Shown here: positions 35,494-44,311 of the stretch, one piece after another
Layout: every line of letters begins with the position of its first letter
How positions within the stretch are numbered: position 1 is the first letter of the stretch
Source: an uncultured Bacteroidota bacterium
GTDB lineage: Bacteria; Bacteroidota; Bacteroidia; UKL13-3
DNA: 64,000 nucleotides
NCBI GenBank assembly: GCA_903850915.1
Contig: CAINMV010000005.1
Coordinates: forward strand, 1-64,000
Direction: 5' to 3'
Notes under the pieces: model-generated
Told to the model about the DNA's origin: nothing
Seen by the model: the letters and a program-made list of their open reading frames with translations, nothing else
Databases searched by the model: none
Translations under genes and position numbers: made by a program

Positions 35494-36069
35494 CTAACGT
35501 ATTATTTTAAATGTATTATCCTCGTTCAATTTGATAATTTTTGAAGGGCTTCTTTGGCTTTTGCTAGTGGTAAAGTAAGGAACAGCATACGCAACTTGTG
35601 AAACGACCAAAGAATCAATTTCACTATATTTCTTGGGAGCTGGCATCCCACTTATATTGGCTGAGGTTGAAACAATAGGCTTGTTGAACTTACGTATTAA
35701 ATCAAAGCAGAATTTCGATTCCTCAGAATTGGATTTTATCAAACGTATAGCAACAGATTCATCCGAATTTATGACAAATTTTGAAAGCTTTTCACCTCTA
35801 GGGAATATAATTGTCAATGGTTCGCTGGTCATCTCAATCAAATCTACAGCAAAATTTGGAAAGCTGTGCACATACCTTCCCAACATATCTAATGAGCTTA
35901 CTAATACAATAAAACTTTTGTCTTCGGATCTTTGTTTAATCTTTATAATTTCCTGAACAGCAGAATTATTGGTGGCATCGCAACTTAAACCCCAAACGGT
36001 ATCTGTAGGACAAAGAATTACATTTCCTTTTTTTAAATTTTCAAAAGCATCCGTTATATCCACTTTCAT
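35494..36069 (-). CDS. L-threonylcarbamoyladenylate synthase (YrdC/Sua5 family)
   Basis: A 191-residue enzyme that makes threonylcarbamoyl-AMP for t6A37 of tRNA. The nucleotide-binding YrdC domain shows VILCPTDTVWGL, KQRSEDKSFIVLV, ESVAIRL and PIVSTSANISGMPA, which are family hallmarks. Without the Sua5 C-terminal domain this is the short TsaC form. The start overlaps the end of the heptosyltransferase gene by four bases (ATGA). t6A made here is the substrate of MtaB encoded nearby at 32584-33870. Confidence 0.93.
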   Translation of the reverse strand: MKVDITDAFENLKKGNVILCPTDTVWGLSCDATNNSAVQEIIKIKQRSEDKSFIVLVSSLDMLGRYVHSFPNFAVDLIEMTSEPLTIIFPRGEKLSKFVINSDESVAIRLIKSNSEESKFCFDLIRKFNKPIVSTSANISGMPAPKKYSEIDSLVVSQVAYAVPYFTTSKSQRSPSKIIKLNEDNTFKIIR

Positions 36070-37037
36070 AAAGAGTTTATATCATTAATTTGTATGGTTT
36101 CACCGCATTTAAAATGTCCTTTCGGACAAGTGTTACGACCATGTATACCGCATGGACGACATTCCAAAATCTCTTTCGTTTGAACAACGATCGCCTTTTC
36201 ACCTAATGGTCCAAAACCAAATTCAGGTAGTGTACTACAAAAGAAAGCTGTACATTCTGCATTTATAGCGCTACATAAATGCAAAGGTGCTGAGTCATTA
36301 ACATAATTCATTTTGGCCTCTTTAAGTAACGAAGCCGTTTGCAGTAAAGTTAATTCACCACATAAATTAACAATAAATTTGTTACTCGTTTTTGAAATTA
36401 TTTCAGATGCCAATTTAGATTCTTCCGAGGAGCCTATGATATAGATTTTAAGATTTGTGCGATCACAAAGTTCTATCCATTTTTCTATTGGTAATCTTTT
36501 GGTTGCCCAAACCGATCCAGGTGCGATACAAACAAATGGAGAATCTTTATATTTCTTGGTAGCTTCAAAATCCAGTTGAGATGGATAAACAGCAGGCAAT
36601 GCTGGTTGAGCATCACTAATAAATGAAATTAGCTGTTGGTTCCTAACAATTTCATGTTCACCATTCCCAACGGAATGATGATATTTGTGCGTATAACTAA
36701 ATGAAAAAGGATTATTATGAAACCCAGAGGTAAATGGCGCGCCACTAAGCATAGTAAGTAAGCCAGAACTTCCGAAACGATGTAAATTTATAACATATTC
36801 ATATTGATGCTTGCGCACAATACCGATAAGCTTAATAAGATTTCCATATTTATCATGTTTCTTATCCCATACCAATACATTTCGGATATTAGGATTGTTC
36901 TTTAAAACCGATTCATTTCCAAATTTAACTAAGAAATCAATAGCTCCATGGGGGTATATAGAATGTAGTTTCTCGGCAATGGCTGTTGCAAGAATCACAT
37001 CCCCTAGGAAAGAGGTTTGAATTACGAGAAATTTCAT
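36066..37037 (-). CDS. Glycosyltransferase family 9 (ADP-heptose--LPS heptosyltransferase-like)
   Basis: A 323-residue GT9 enzyme that probably adds a heptose to the LPS core at the inner membrane. The N terminus MKFLVIQTSFLGDVILATAIAE and the acceptor motif LHRFGSSGLLTML are typical, and the nucleotide-binding motif APGSVWATKRLP and NDSAPLHLCSAI follow. I chose the ATG at 37037 over a GTG at 37043. A -7 element lies ten bases upstream. It overlaps the YrdC-type gene by four bases, so the two are co-translated. Confidence 0.9.
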   Translation of the reverse strand: MKFLVIQTSFLGDVILATAIAEKLHSIYPHGAIDFLVKFGNESVLKNNPNIRNVLVWDKKHDKYGNLIKLIGIVRKHQYEYVINLHRFGSSGLLTMLSGAPFTSGFHNNPFSFSYTHKYHHSVGNGEHEIVRNQQLISFISDAQPALPAVYPSQLDFEATKKYKDSPFVCIAPGSVWATKRLPIEKWIELCDRTNLKIYIIGSSEESKLASEIISKTSNKFIVNLCGELTLLQTASLLKEAKMNYVNDSAPLHLCSAINAECTAFFCSTLPEFGFGPLGEKAIVVQTKEILECRPCGIHGRNTCPKGHFKCGETIQINDINSL

Positions 37038-37047
37038 TGACACGCTA

Positions 37048-37055
37048 CAAAGGTA
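37048..37055 (-). promoter_or_regulatory. -7 promoter element of the heptosyltransferase gene
   Basis: TACCTTTG on the minus strand matches TAnnTTTG, ten bases before the ATG at 37037. Confidence 0.5.
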
Positions 37056-37110
37056 TAATCAAATGCGAATAATATTGATTTAGCAATAACAAAATTAATG
37101 ACTAAATACA

Positions 37111-37473
37111 TTACTTTTCCCATTGCAACTCAACCTTTGCATATTTAACTTTCCCCTTCAATGGTGGGTTCTTTTTTCGAATACATACATTGATGGCTAT
37201 AAAATGATCATCAAATCGATGGAGTTTGGAATAAATACGATGTGACACATCTTCAATTAGCTTGCATTCCAAACCCATTTCCTTAGTCACAATTGCTAGA
37301 AGTGTTTCATAATTAAATGTATTCTGAATTTCATCAGTAGCATGAGATTTCGATGCATTTAATTGAACGCTAACATCAATTATAAATGTATTTTTATTTT
37401 TTCGTTCTTTCTTGTAAAAGCCAATTGGAGCTAGAATCTCTATACCTTCTAAAGCAATAGTTTTTTTTATCAT
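37111..37473 (-). CDS. folB: Dihydroneopterin aldolase
   Basis: A 120-residue folate-pathway enzyme that cleaves 7,8-dihydroneopterin. The start IALEGIEILAPIGFYKKERKN, the middle FNYETLLAIV and LIEDVSHRIYSKL, and the end KNPPLKGKVKYAKVEL are family hallmarks. The ATG is only eight bases after the hairpin that terminates the giant PKD gene, and I found no -7 element of its own in between; translation may depend on read-through. See the finding at this site. Confidence 0.93.
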   Translation of the reverse strand: MIKKTIALEGIEILAPIGFYKKERKNKNTFIIDVSVQLNASKSHATDEIQNTFNYETLLAIVTKEMGLECKLIEDVSHRIYSKLHRFDDHFIAINVCIRKKNPPLKGKVKYAKVELQWEK

Positions 37474-37481
37474 ACATAAAA

Positions 37482-37507
37482 AAGCCCTTCCTAATTAGGA
37501 AGGGCTT
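37482..37507 (-). terminator. Terminator of the giant PKD gene, abutting folB
   Basis: A perfect 26-base palindrome (AAGCCCTTCC with its complement around TAATTA) is followed on the minus strand by a T run that touches the folB start. An AGGAAGG sequence in the distal arm resembles a ribosome-binding site for folB. Confidence 0.85.
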
Positions 37508-37521
37508 GAAATTAATGTTCG

Positions 37522-40500
37522 TTATTTTCGAATTAAAGTAATAATTCCCTTCTCTTCAACCTCTTCGTCAGGTTTCGATTTCACTTTATATTTAAAGGTG
37601 AAATAGTATTCTCCTGATGGAGCTTCGGCACCATTGTTAAATACCTTTCCATTCCAATTGTTCGGATCACTTGGATTCTTACCATCGCCATCTATTTCGC
37701 TATGGAACATCTTTTGTCCCCAACGATTATAAATAGTTAAATTATAGTAAGATTCACCTTCGATGTCGATATCAAAAACATCATTCACACCATCATTGTT
37801 AACCGTGAAGACATTTGGAATAATTTTATTAAAGAAATAAGAATTACATACTGTCTTCTCGATAGTATCTTGGCAGGCCAAGTCAATAACCAATCGAACG
37901 GTATGGCAACCTGTATCGAGTAAAGCATAAATGTGTGTTGGATTTTTTTCGTTAGAGGTCGCTCCATCTCCAAAATCCCAGAAGTATTTCGTTTTGTAAT
38001 TTGTACCTATCGACTTATCAGTGAAGATAAATTTAGGCTTCTCGGTACTATCAATACCAAAATCAGCTTTAGTGTCAACGACAACAATTGGTTTACGTTT
38101 TGTGCCAGCACATAAGAAATATGTAGGCTCGAAATCCACGTTGTAAGTACCAACAGCAGTATAGGCATGTGTGGTAGAGTAAACCGGTTTATTTACCGTT
38201 CCTGTTTGTCCATCGCCAAATTTCCAATTGTATTCTGAATATATAATGGTATCTTGAGTGGCAGTAAATGTTACCACCTCACCCAAGCAAACAGTATCAG
38301 GCATAGAGAAATCTGCAAGCACAAAATCATATACTACAACACAGATGCCCTCACAAGTGTCGCATGGGAATTTACGGTTACACGTTAATTTGTTACCTAA
38401 ATCATCATATACAGTATCAGACGCAATTGCTTTTATACAGAATCTACCTGGTACTTTATAAGTATGTGATATTATTCCGGCTGGCGTTAATGGAAATTGT
38501 GCCGCTCTGGACGCCTTTGTAAGTACAGTATCCGTTCCATCACCCCAATTGATATTCACATAACGATAGGTAGTATCAGACATGTTTGAGATAAATAAGT
38601 TTACATTATACGGTAAACAACCTGTATCTTTTTGACCAGCAGCCAATTCAAACTCAGGAGCAGGTCCTTCAATATGGATTTTATGTTCTACTGAATCTTG
38701 ACAACCTTGCTCAGTGAAAATACGAAGCTTGATTACATAATCTCCATTTTTTGCATAAAGGTGCGTAGGGTCCTTTATTGCAGATGCAAGTGATCCGTCA
38801 CCAAAATCCCAATTGTAACCAACCCCAGAAGGTAAAACACGATCGTATTTGGCACCCAATGTAGTATCTTGCTCAATCCAGCTACTATCTCTAAATTGTA
38901 CAATTTGATCGCAAGCAAGAGACTTTTGTGGTATATAGAATGCCGCATGTGGTTTTACAACGTGAACTAAGTTTCTTAAAATCAAGGTATCAAAACAACC
39001 ACTACTATCTTTCCACATTACTTTGATAGTATAGTTACCCGGTGCATTATAAGTATGCTCACGAATAGAGCGAATGGCAGTATCAAATTTAATGAATGAT
39101 CCTCCATCACCCCAGTTAATCCAATATACCTCTTTATTACTTAATCCACCACTATTTGGGTTTCTTCCTTTATCATTCCAATAGTCGTAAGGATCATATT
39201 GTGTACTTGGAGGAGATGGTTTAGACCACCAATAACGAATATCTATTTTGGGTTTCACCGCTTCTCCTAAACAGAAAGTAGTGTCATTGATATTAAAGTC
39301 TATTTTATTACCCACAATTACAGGATAGCGAGTTCCTTCGTTGGCCTTATCACATGTATCCGTATTTGTTACATTCAAATTCACTACCCATTTACCATTA
39401 GAATTGAATTTAAATTTCTGACATTTAACAGAGTCTCTTGTAAAGGTATCTATACTTTGAACTAATTTTGTTGAAACCCCTCCAATTAATTTATAGCAAT
39501 AGGTGGAATCGATAGTCACAACACGTGGATATTGACTTGTTACATCATTGGGTCCGATGGTATCTGACATATAGTTACCATTAGCAACGTATTGTTTAAT
39601 TAACCATCTGTTACGATGATATGTTGGCAAACGATAAATTGTATCTGTATACATATAGGCTGTATCGCTGGCAACAGATCTAAAGTTTGGTTTACCTGGA
39701 ACATATAAATAGGCGCTCCAAGTTATGGCCAATAAAAATTGTTGTGAAGAAGCTGATTTTGAAGGACAATAGGTTTCTGAATCACCAACACAATATTTAT
39801 CTTTTACCACCATTCCCGCATCTTGCGTAGCAGCCAAGTCCTTATATTCAATTGCATTATGGTACCAGAAGGTATCGCGACAAGCATAACATACAACTTG
39901 ACCTGTTGGCATTAAAGCAAGCGCAGCAGCTTTTTGTGCAGCATTAAAGAAGGTAATTTTTGAAGCTTCGTTCAATCGCGCGTAGGCTGGATAACTAGCT
40001 GAATTTGGATGTGCCGCTTTACATGATGCTTTTTGGACTGCATTACTAAACGTGCAATTTCCCCAATCACAACCAGTCCAATATACCCAAAGACTATCTT
40101 GAAAAGTAACAACCGCACTATCGCAACCGTTTTGCACAATTAAACCAATGGTTATTTTACCTGTTGGATCACAAGTGGATGTATATTGTTTTGTATATTG
40201 TTTTGGGAATGAATGACCTTGCTGACTAAAAGGATTAGCTTTTGTTCCAGCTAATGGGCTTCCAGGGTAAGTACATCCATAGGCAGGGAAAGGAGGTGTG
40301 AAAATTAATGGATTGAAAGCCGTTTGAGGAGTAAAGTTATTTAAGCCACAAGCAGAGTCAAAATTGAGCCAAACAAACTGATTAGCGCAGAGCGGTTCAG
40401 ATGCCTGCCATTTCAATTTCACCTTTCGACCATCATTACCATCACTTAAACACTTTTGCCCTTCGAAAGCCAAATCAATAGAATTACTTCCAGTTAACTT

Positions 40501-42267
40501 TGCTTTAGGTGGCTGCAATGCCAACGTTAATTGTTGCTCATCTTTACATCCCGTTTTCAGATCTTCCAACATTAATTTAACTGTATAGCACTTCTCATTT
40601 CCTGGAGTATACCAGTGTTTTGGTAAGGAGTCCATACTATAATTACAATTAATATTTGTATTCATGGTATCCTTAATACGATATCCAAATTTAGCAGGAT
40701 TGGTAATAGGGTCACTGTAAGTGGTACAAGGAAGTGCTTTTGCTAAATCATCAAAATCCCATAAACGCAATACAGTTGGATGACTTACCGTATTTGGTGC
40801 AAGAATAGAGTCTGTTACACCATCTGCTTTTTTCAAAGCGGAATCGCCCTGGCAATAGGTTGACATATTGGTGAAGAAAACAGTATCTTTAATATGACAT
40901 TGATACCTATTAAGAACACAAATTCCTTTAGCTGGGCTTTGTATTGTTGCAGTTGGCCCCCAAACTTTTACATAAGCACTATCCGTCTTCGAGCATATTA
41001 CGGTTGTACCATTAGGTTGGTATACCGTAACTACTACTTTTGCCAAGTAAACACCACATCCTGAAAATACGTGATCACGTGTCCAAACAACAGGGTCATC
41101 CGCTTTCTGAGGATAAACGTTATTAGGACCACTATTAGGATCGCCAAAGTTATAAGAAGATTTAAATACATAAACAGGATGAACCGGTTGAGGTACTTTA
41201 AAATTGAAACTATTACCTTGATAACACATACTATCCGAGTCTCCATAAACACCGGTATGAGAAACTTGGAAATCGGCTTTAGTATAAATATTATCGGCAC
41301 CTTTCTTTAATAAGTAGGTATTTACACAACCTAGGGAGTCAATTACGGTTAAAGAGATATCGAAAGGACCCATTTTGTTTTTGTACAAGTGTGTATGAAT
41401 TGACCAATAAGGGTCACTAACACTAGGCCATAATGGACTAGTATAACTAGTACCATCACCATAGTTCCAAATAAATTGTTTAAACAATCCCGGACGATCG
41501 GTAAATGCTTTCATCACATCTGTTGAGGTGTTTGTAATTGTCACCGGGGTGCTATCGCATTTAATAGAATATGAAGCAGTGAACGAAATATTTAAACGAC
41601 CACCAACTGTTATATAACATGGCTTGGCCAAACGTGTTACACAACCGTATTCATCACGAACTTCAATAACTACGGCATAGCATCTTGGTTTTCCATTGTC
41701 TGGATCACCTGGAATATACGTGGAATAGGAGTGCGTTAATGGACCCGACCAGGTTGCAGGATTACCAGAAACTTGAGAGTTCGAACCGTCACCCCATTCG
41801 ATACGCTTGAAAACCAATTTTGCGCCACTAGGACTATATGAAGAATCTTGAATATTAAACAAGTTCCCTGGCTCGCATTGCGGATTAACTGATGTATTTT
41901 TGAAGGTAACTACTGGAGGATCATAAACCCTTACGAGATAGGTACAAACGGTGGTTCCTCCACCTTGGCAATGAACGGTAGCCTTAACAGTGTAACCTGT
42001 TGTATTTACCGTGGTGTAACTGTGACTAGCAGTTACAGTACCTCCAGGTTGAGTGGATCCATCTCCAAAATCCCAATCCACATTCACTATAGTGCAACCT
42101 CCAGTAACCGAAACGGTAAAGGAAGCGGGCGAATTTAAACATGAACGATTGTCGTTCGGGTTTTTGGCGATGTTACAACTTTGGGCTTTCACTTGTGAAA
42201 AACCCAGTAGTAAAACTACAAGCAGCGTGAAGGCACGAAGGTAGTTCTTGAAGTAATTTTGCTTCAT
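37522..42267 (-). CDS. Giant multi-PKD T9SS type B secreted protein
   Basis: A 1581-residue surface or secreted protein. The signal peptide ends near FSQVKAQ. At least nine PKD or PKD-like strands are seen by the motif DFGDG or NWGDG, for example WDFGDGSTQ near the N terminus, WDFGDGSLA, WKFGDGQTG and WDFGDGATSN near the C terminus. Many cysteines (such as SCNIAKNPNDNRSC) suggest disulfides. The last 95 residues begin FTVNNDGVNDVFDI at about 1487 and form the CHU_C/type B T9SS sorting domain. I chose the ATG at 42267 because the upstream in-frame start at 42297 lacks a clean signal peptide. It is probably an adhesin or scaffold, the end product of the sigma unit upstream. Confidence 0.9.
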   Translation of the reverse strand: MKQNYFKNYLRAFTLLVVLLLGFSQVKAQSCNIAKNPNDNRSCLNSPASFTVSVTGGCTIVNVDWDFGDGSTQPGGTVTASHSYTTVNTTGYTVKATVHCQGGGTTVCTYLVRVYDPPVVTFKNTSVNPQCEPGNLFNIQDSSYSPSGAKLVFKRIEWGDGSNSQVSGNPATWSGPLTHSYSTYIPGDPDNGKPRCYAVVIEVRDEYGCVTRLAKPCYITVGGRLNISFTASYSIKCDSTPVTITNTSTDVMKAFTDRPGLFKQFIWNYGDGTSYTSPLWPSVSDPYWSIHTHLYKNKMGPFDISLTVIDSLGCVNTYLLKKGADNIYTKADFQVSHTGVYGDSDSMCYQGNSFNFKVPQPVHPVYVFKSSYNFGDPNSGPNNVYPQKADDPVVWTRDHVFSGCGVYLAKVVVTVYQPNGTTVICSKTDSAYVKVWGPTATIQSPAKGICVLNRYQCHIKDTVFFTNMSTYCQGDSALKKADGVTDSILAPNTVSHPTVLRLWDFDDLAKALPCTTYSDPITNPAKFGYRIKDTMNTNINCNYSMDSLPKHWYTPGNEKCYTVKLMLEDLKTGCKDEQQLTLALQPPKAKLTGSNSIDLAFEGQKCLSDGNDGRKVKLKWQASEPLCANQFVWLNFDSACGLNNFTPQTAFNPLIFTPPFPAYGCTYPGSPLAGTKANPFSQQGHSFPKQYTKQYTSTCDPTGKITIGLIVQNGCDSAVVTFQDSLWVYWTGCDWGNCTFSNAVQKASCKAAHPNSASYPAYARLNEASKITFFNAAQKAAALALMPTGQVVCYACRDTFWYHNAIEYKDLAATQDAGMVVKDKYCVGDSETYCPSKSASSQQFLLAITWSAYLYVPGKPNFRSVASDTAYMYTDTIYRLPTYHRNRWLIKQYVANGNYMSDTIGPNDVTSQYPRVVTIDSTYCYKLIGGVSTKLVQSIDTFTRDSVKCQKFKFNSNGKWVVNLNVTNTDTCDKANEGTRYPVIVGNKIDFNINDTTFCLGEAVKPKIDIRYWWSKPSPPSTQYDPYDYWNDKGRNPNSGGLSNKEVYWINWGDGGSFIKFDTAIRSIREHTYNAPGNYTIKVMWKDSSGCFDTLILRNLVHVVKPHAAFYIPQKSLACDQIVQFRDSSWIEQDTTLGAKYDRVLPSGVGYNWDFGDGSLASAIKDPTHLYAKNGDYVIKLRIFTEQGCQDSVEHKIHIEGPAPEFELAAGQKDTGCLPYNVNLFISNMSDTTYRYVNINWGDGTDTVLTKASRAAQFPLTPAGIISHTYKVPGRFCIKAIASDTVYDDLGNKLTCNRKFPCDTCEGICVVVYDFVLADFSMPDTVCLGEVVTFTATQDTIIYSEYNWKFGDGQTGTVNKPVYSTTHAYTAVGTYNVDFEPTYFLCAGTKRKPIVVVDTKADFGIDSTEKPKFIFTDKSIGTNYKTKYFWDFGDGATSNEKNPTHIYALLDTGCHTVRLVIDLACQDTIEKTVCNSYFFNKIIPNVFTVNNDGVNDVFDIDIEGESYYNLTIYNRWGQKMFHSEIDGDGKNPSDPNNWNGKVFNNGAEAPSGEYYFTFKYKVKSKPDEEVEEKGIITLIRK

Positions 42268-42340
42268 AAAATTGGCTTTAAATAATTGTGTAAACATATC
42301 AAATTATATTTTAATATACAAATCCATAAATTATAGGTTA

Positions 42341-43624
42341 TTAACGCATTAATGTTATAAATCCTGCCTTCTGATGTATTTCGTCGTCATCAGGCTGCAT
42401 GTATTTAATGATATAACGGTAAACACCACTGCTGCATTCACTCCCAAGATTATTTATGTGTCCGTTCCAAAAGTTTTTTTGTTTATTCGTTTCAAAAACC
42501 ACAAGTCCTGCCTCATTCACAATCAACATGTGCCATTCTTTTAGATCGGCCGCAGGAATCTCAAAAACATCATTTAAACCATCTCCATTAGGAGTAAAAA
42601 CATCTGGTATGGCCGTAAAGAAATAGTTTTTAAAGTTAGGATTTCTAACTTCTGTCTCAAAAGTATCATTACAACCACTATTTTTATTAATTGCTATCAG
42701 CTTAATCTTATAAACCTGCCTAGCAGTAGAGGAATAATAATGTGTGATGGGGGTTGCGTCAGTAGTTATTAAAGTTTGACCATCATCAAAAATCCAATAA
42801 TAACTGTTGGCCATAAGTGATAAATTGGTAAGCTTTACTATATTATTTTCGGCTACCGAAGATTTAAAATAGGCTTGAACTTTGTCGTTAACAATAATCT
42901 CCCGAGAAATTAAGGTTGCATTTTGAGAATAAACTGATATCAAATAAACACCGGGATTTGGGTATGTGTATGGCACATTTAATTTTGATGTGTTTAGGAT
43001 AATTTGATGATGATCTCCAAAGTCGAGGATACTATTCAAAGGAATACCATCCAAACGGAAATTTACTAGTTTCCCAATGCAAACCTCTGAACTACTTAAA
43101 TTCATAGTTGGTTTTATTTTCGACGCTATTACAGATTCAGTTGTGATTGATTTACTTTGCTGGATTGGCTCAATGGGATTTACATCAACATTTACTTTAG
43201 CTTCGAATTCATTCGGGTTTGTACTAGAAATTTCACTTTGAGCTTTATAATTTACATTATTGGCCGGCGCTTCTGATGTTTGGGACTCCACAGCGGTTAT
43301 TTTGTTATCCTTTGACGTTTTACTATGATTTATTGCCTTTTCATCGGTGATTTTCTTATCAATGTTACCATTATTAGAACTATCATTTCCAATCTTACCT
43401 ACAGATATATTTGAATTTTGAGCAGATGTAGTGGTGTTACTAGAATGATAAAATAAAAAAGCAGAAACTAAGGCGATTGAAACTACAATAGAGAATACAG
43501 CCGCTTTAACCCAAACCTCTGAATACCAAGGCCTTTGAACAGAATTTCTAATAAAATCCCAGGCCACTGGCGGAGGTGCCACTTCCCAGGAATCGATTAA
43601 TTTTTTATATTCTTCATCCAACAT
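42341..43624 (-). CDS. Anti-sigma-like single-pass protein with PKD and T9SS type B sorting domain
   Basis: A 427-residue protein. Residues 1-35 (LDEEYKKLIDSWEVAPPP, VAWDFI) look like the short cytoplasmic sigma-binding segment of Bacteroidota anti-sigma proteins; residues 40-60 are one membrane helix; 61-165 are Ser/Asn-rich linker; two PKD-like segments carry LDFGDHHQ and YWIFDDGQT; and the last 85 residues start FTPNGDGLNDVFEI, a type B T9SS sorting domain. Its gene overlaps the ECF sigma gene by 11 bases. A membrane-anchored N terminus together with a T9SS signal is contradictory and makes this gene notable. Alternatively the hydrophobic stretch could be a late signal peptide. Confidence 0.82.
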   Translation of the reverse strand: MLDEEYKKLIDSWEVAPPPVAWDFIRNSVQRPWYSEVWVKAAVFSIVVSIALVSAFLFYHSSNTTTSAQNSNISVGKIGNDSSNNGNIDKKITDEKAINHSKTSKDNKITAVESQTSEAPANNVNYKAQSEISSTNPNEFEAKVNVDVNPIEPIQQSKSITTESVIASKIKPTMNLSSSEVCIGKLVNFRLDGIPLNSILDFGDHHQIILNTSKLNVPYTYPNPGVYLISVYSQNATLISREIIVNDKVQAYFKSSVAENNIVKLTNLSLMANSYYWIFDDGQTLITTDATPITHYYSSTARQVYKIKLIAINKNSGCNDTFETEVRNPNFKNYFFTAIPDVFTPNGDGLNDVFEIPAADLKEWHMLIVNEAGLVVFETNKQKNFWNGHINNLGSECSSGVYRYIIKYMQPDDDEIHQKAGFITLMR

Positions 43625-44168
43625 GCTGTTGTATTATTATATTTTGTAATATTTTTTTTGCTCTCGAGAGCTGTGATTTAGACGTTGCTTCTGACATTCC
43701 GAGCTGATTTGCAATTTCGGCATGAGTAAACCCTTCTACAACATATAAATTAAATACTGTTCTATAACCAATAGCTAAACTTTGTAATGACTTCATCAAT
43801 GCCTCAACTTCAATTTTCCCTTCTGCCTCATTAGTGACAAAATTAGTATCCGGCTCAAACTCTTCAAAACGCTCTTCAAATTTGTGCTTGTTACGTCGAA
43901 GTTGCTCTAAGGCAGTATTAACAACAACACGTCGAAGCCATCCCTCAAAAGCACCTTCAAAATTATAACTCCCAATTTTGTTAAAAATCTTCACAAATGA
44001 ATCTTGTAAAACATCTTGAGCCTCTTCACGACTGCTCATATATCTTAAACAAACAGCATAAAGGCGAGAACTATAGGTTTCATATAACAATTTTTGAGAA
44101 CGATGATCTCCATTTACGCATCCTTTAATCAATTGCTCCAACGCGTTAAGATGCTTGTTCTGAGACAT
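43614..44168 (-). CDS. ECF RNA polymerase sigma factor
   Basis: A 184-residue sigma-70 family ECF factor. Region 2 has YAVCLRYMSSREEAQDVLQDSFVKIF and WLRRVVVNTALEQLRR; region 4 is a helix-turn-helix with LNVVEGFTHAEIANQLGM-like residues (YVVEGFTHAEIANQLGMSEAT) and SQLSRAKKIL. It is encoded immediately before, and overlapping, a gene for an anti-sigma-like membrane protein with a T9SS domain. AACCTTTG at 44184-44191 is one base off the -7 consensus. Three TTGCAT-type hexamers lie upstream. Confidence 0.93.
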   Translation of the reverse strand: MSQNKHLNALEQLIKGCVNGDHRSQKLLYETYSSRLYAVCLRYMSSREEAQDVLQDSFVKIFNKIGSYNFEGAFEGWLRRVVVNTALEQLRRNKHKFEERFEEFEPDTNFVTNEAEGKIEVEALMKSLQSLAIGYRTVFNLYVVEGFTHAEIANQLGMSEATSKSQLSRAKKILQNIIIQQHVG

Positions 44169-44181
44169 TATTTGTTATATG

Positions 44182-44237
44182 ATGCAAAGGTTGGTTAATA
44201 GGTTGCATGCTATTATTACGTAAATCAATAGTTGCAT
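44182..44237. repeat. Repeated TTGCAT hexamers upstream of the sigma gene
   Basis: ATGCAA (44182-44187), TTGCAT (44203-44208) and TTGCAT (44232-44237) lie within 70 bases of the sigma start codon, the first overlapping the likely -7 region. AGGTTG also occurs twice between the first two. They may be an operator or an autoregulatory element; the number is too small to be sure. Confidence 0.3.
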
Positions 44238-44311
44238 AGCGATTCATCGTCAATAAAGTTTCGATTTTACGAAAAAAAACAATAGAAAATCTAGAAAGCA
44301 GGAATTATCAT

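Noticed and set aside
37522-42267. A CRISPR array or tandem DNA repeat
   Set aside because: The repetition is at protein level (diverged PKD domains) without regular spacers or identical nucleotide repeats.
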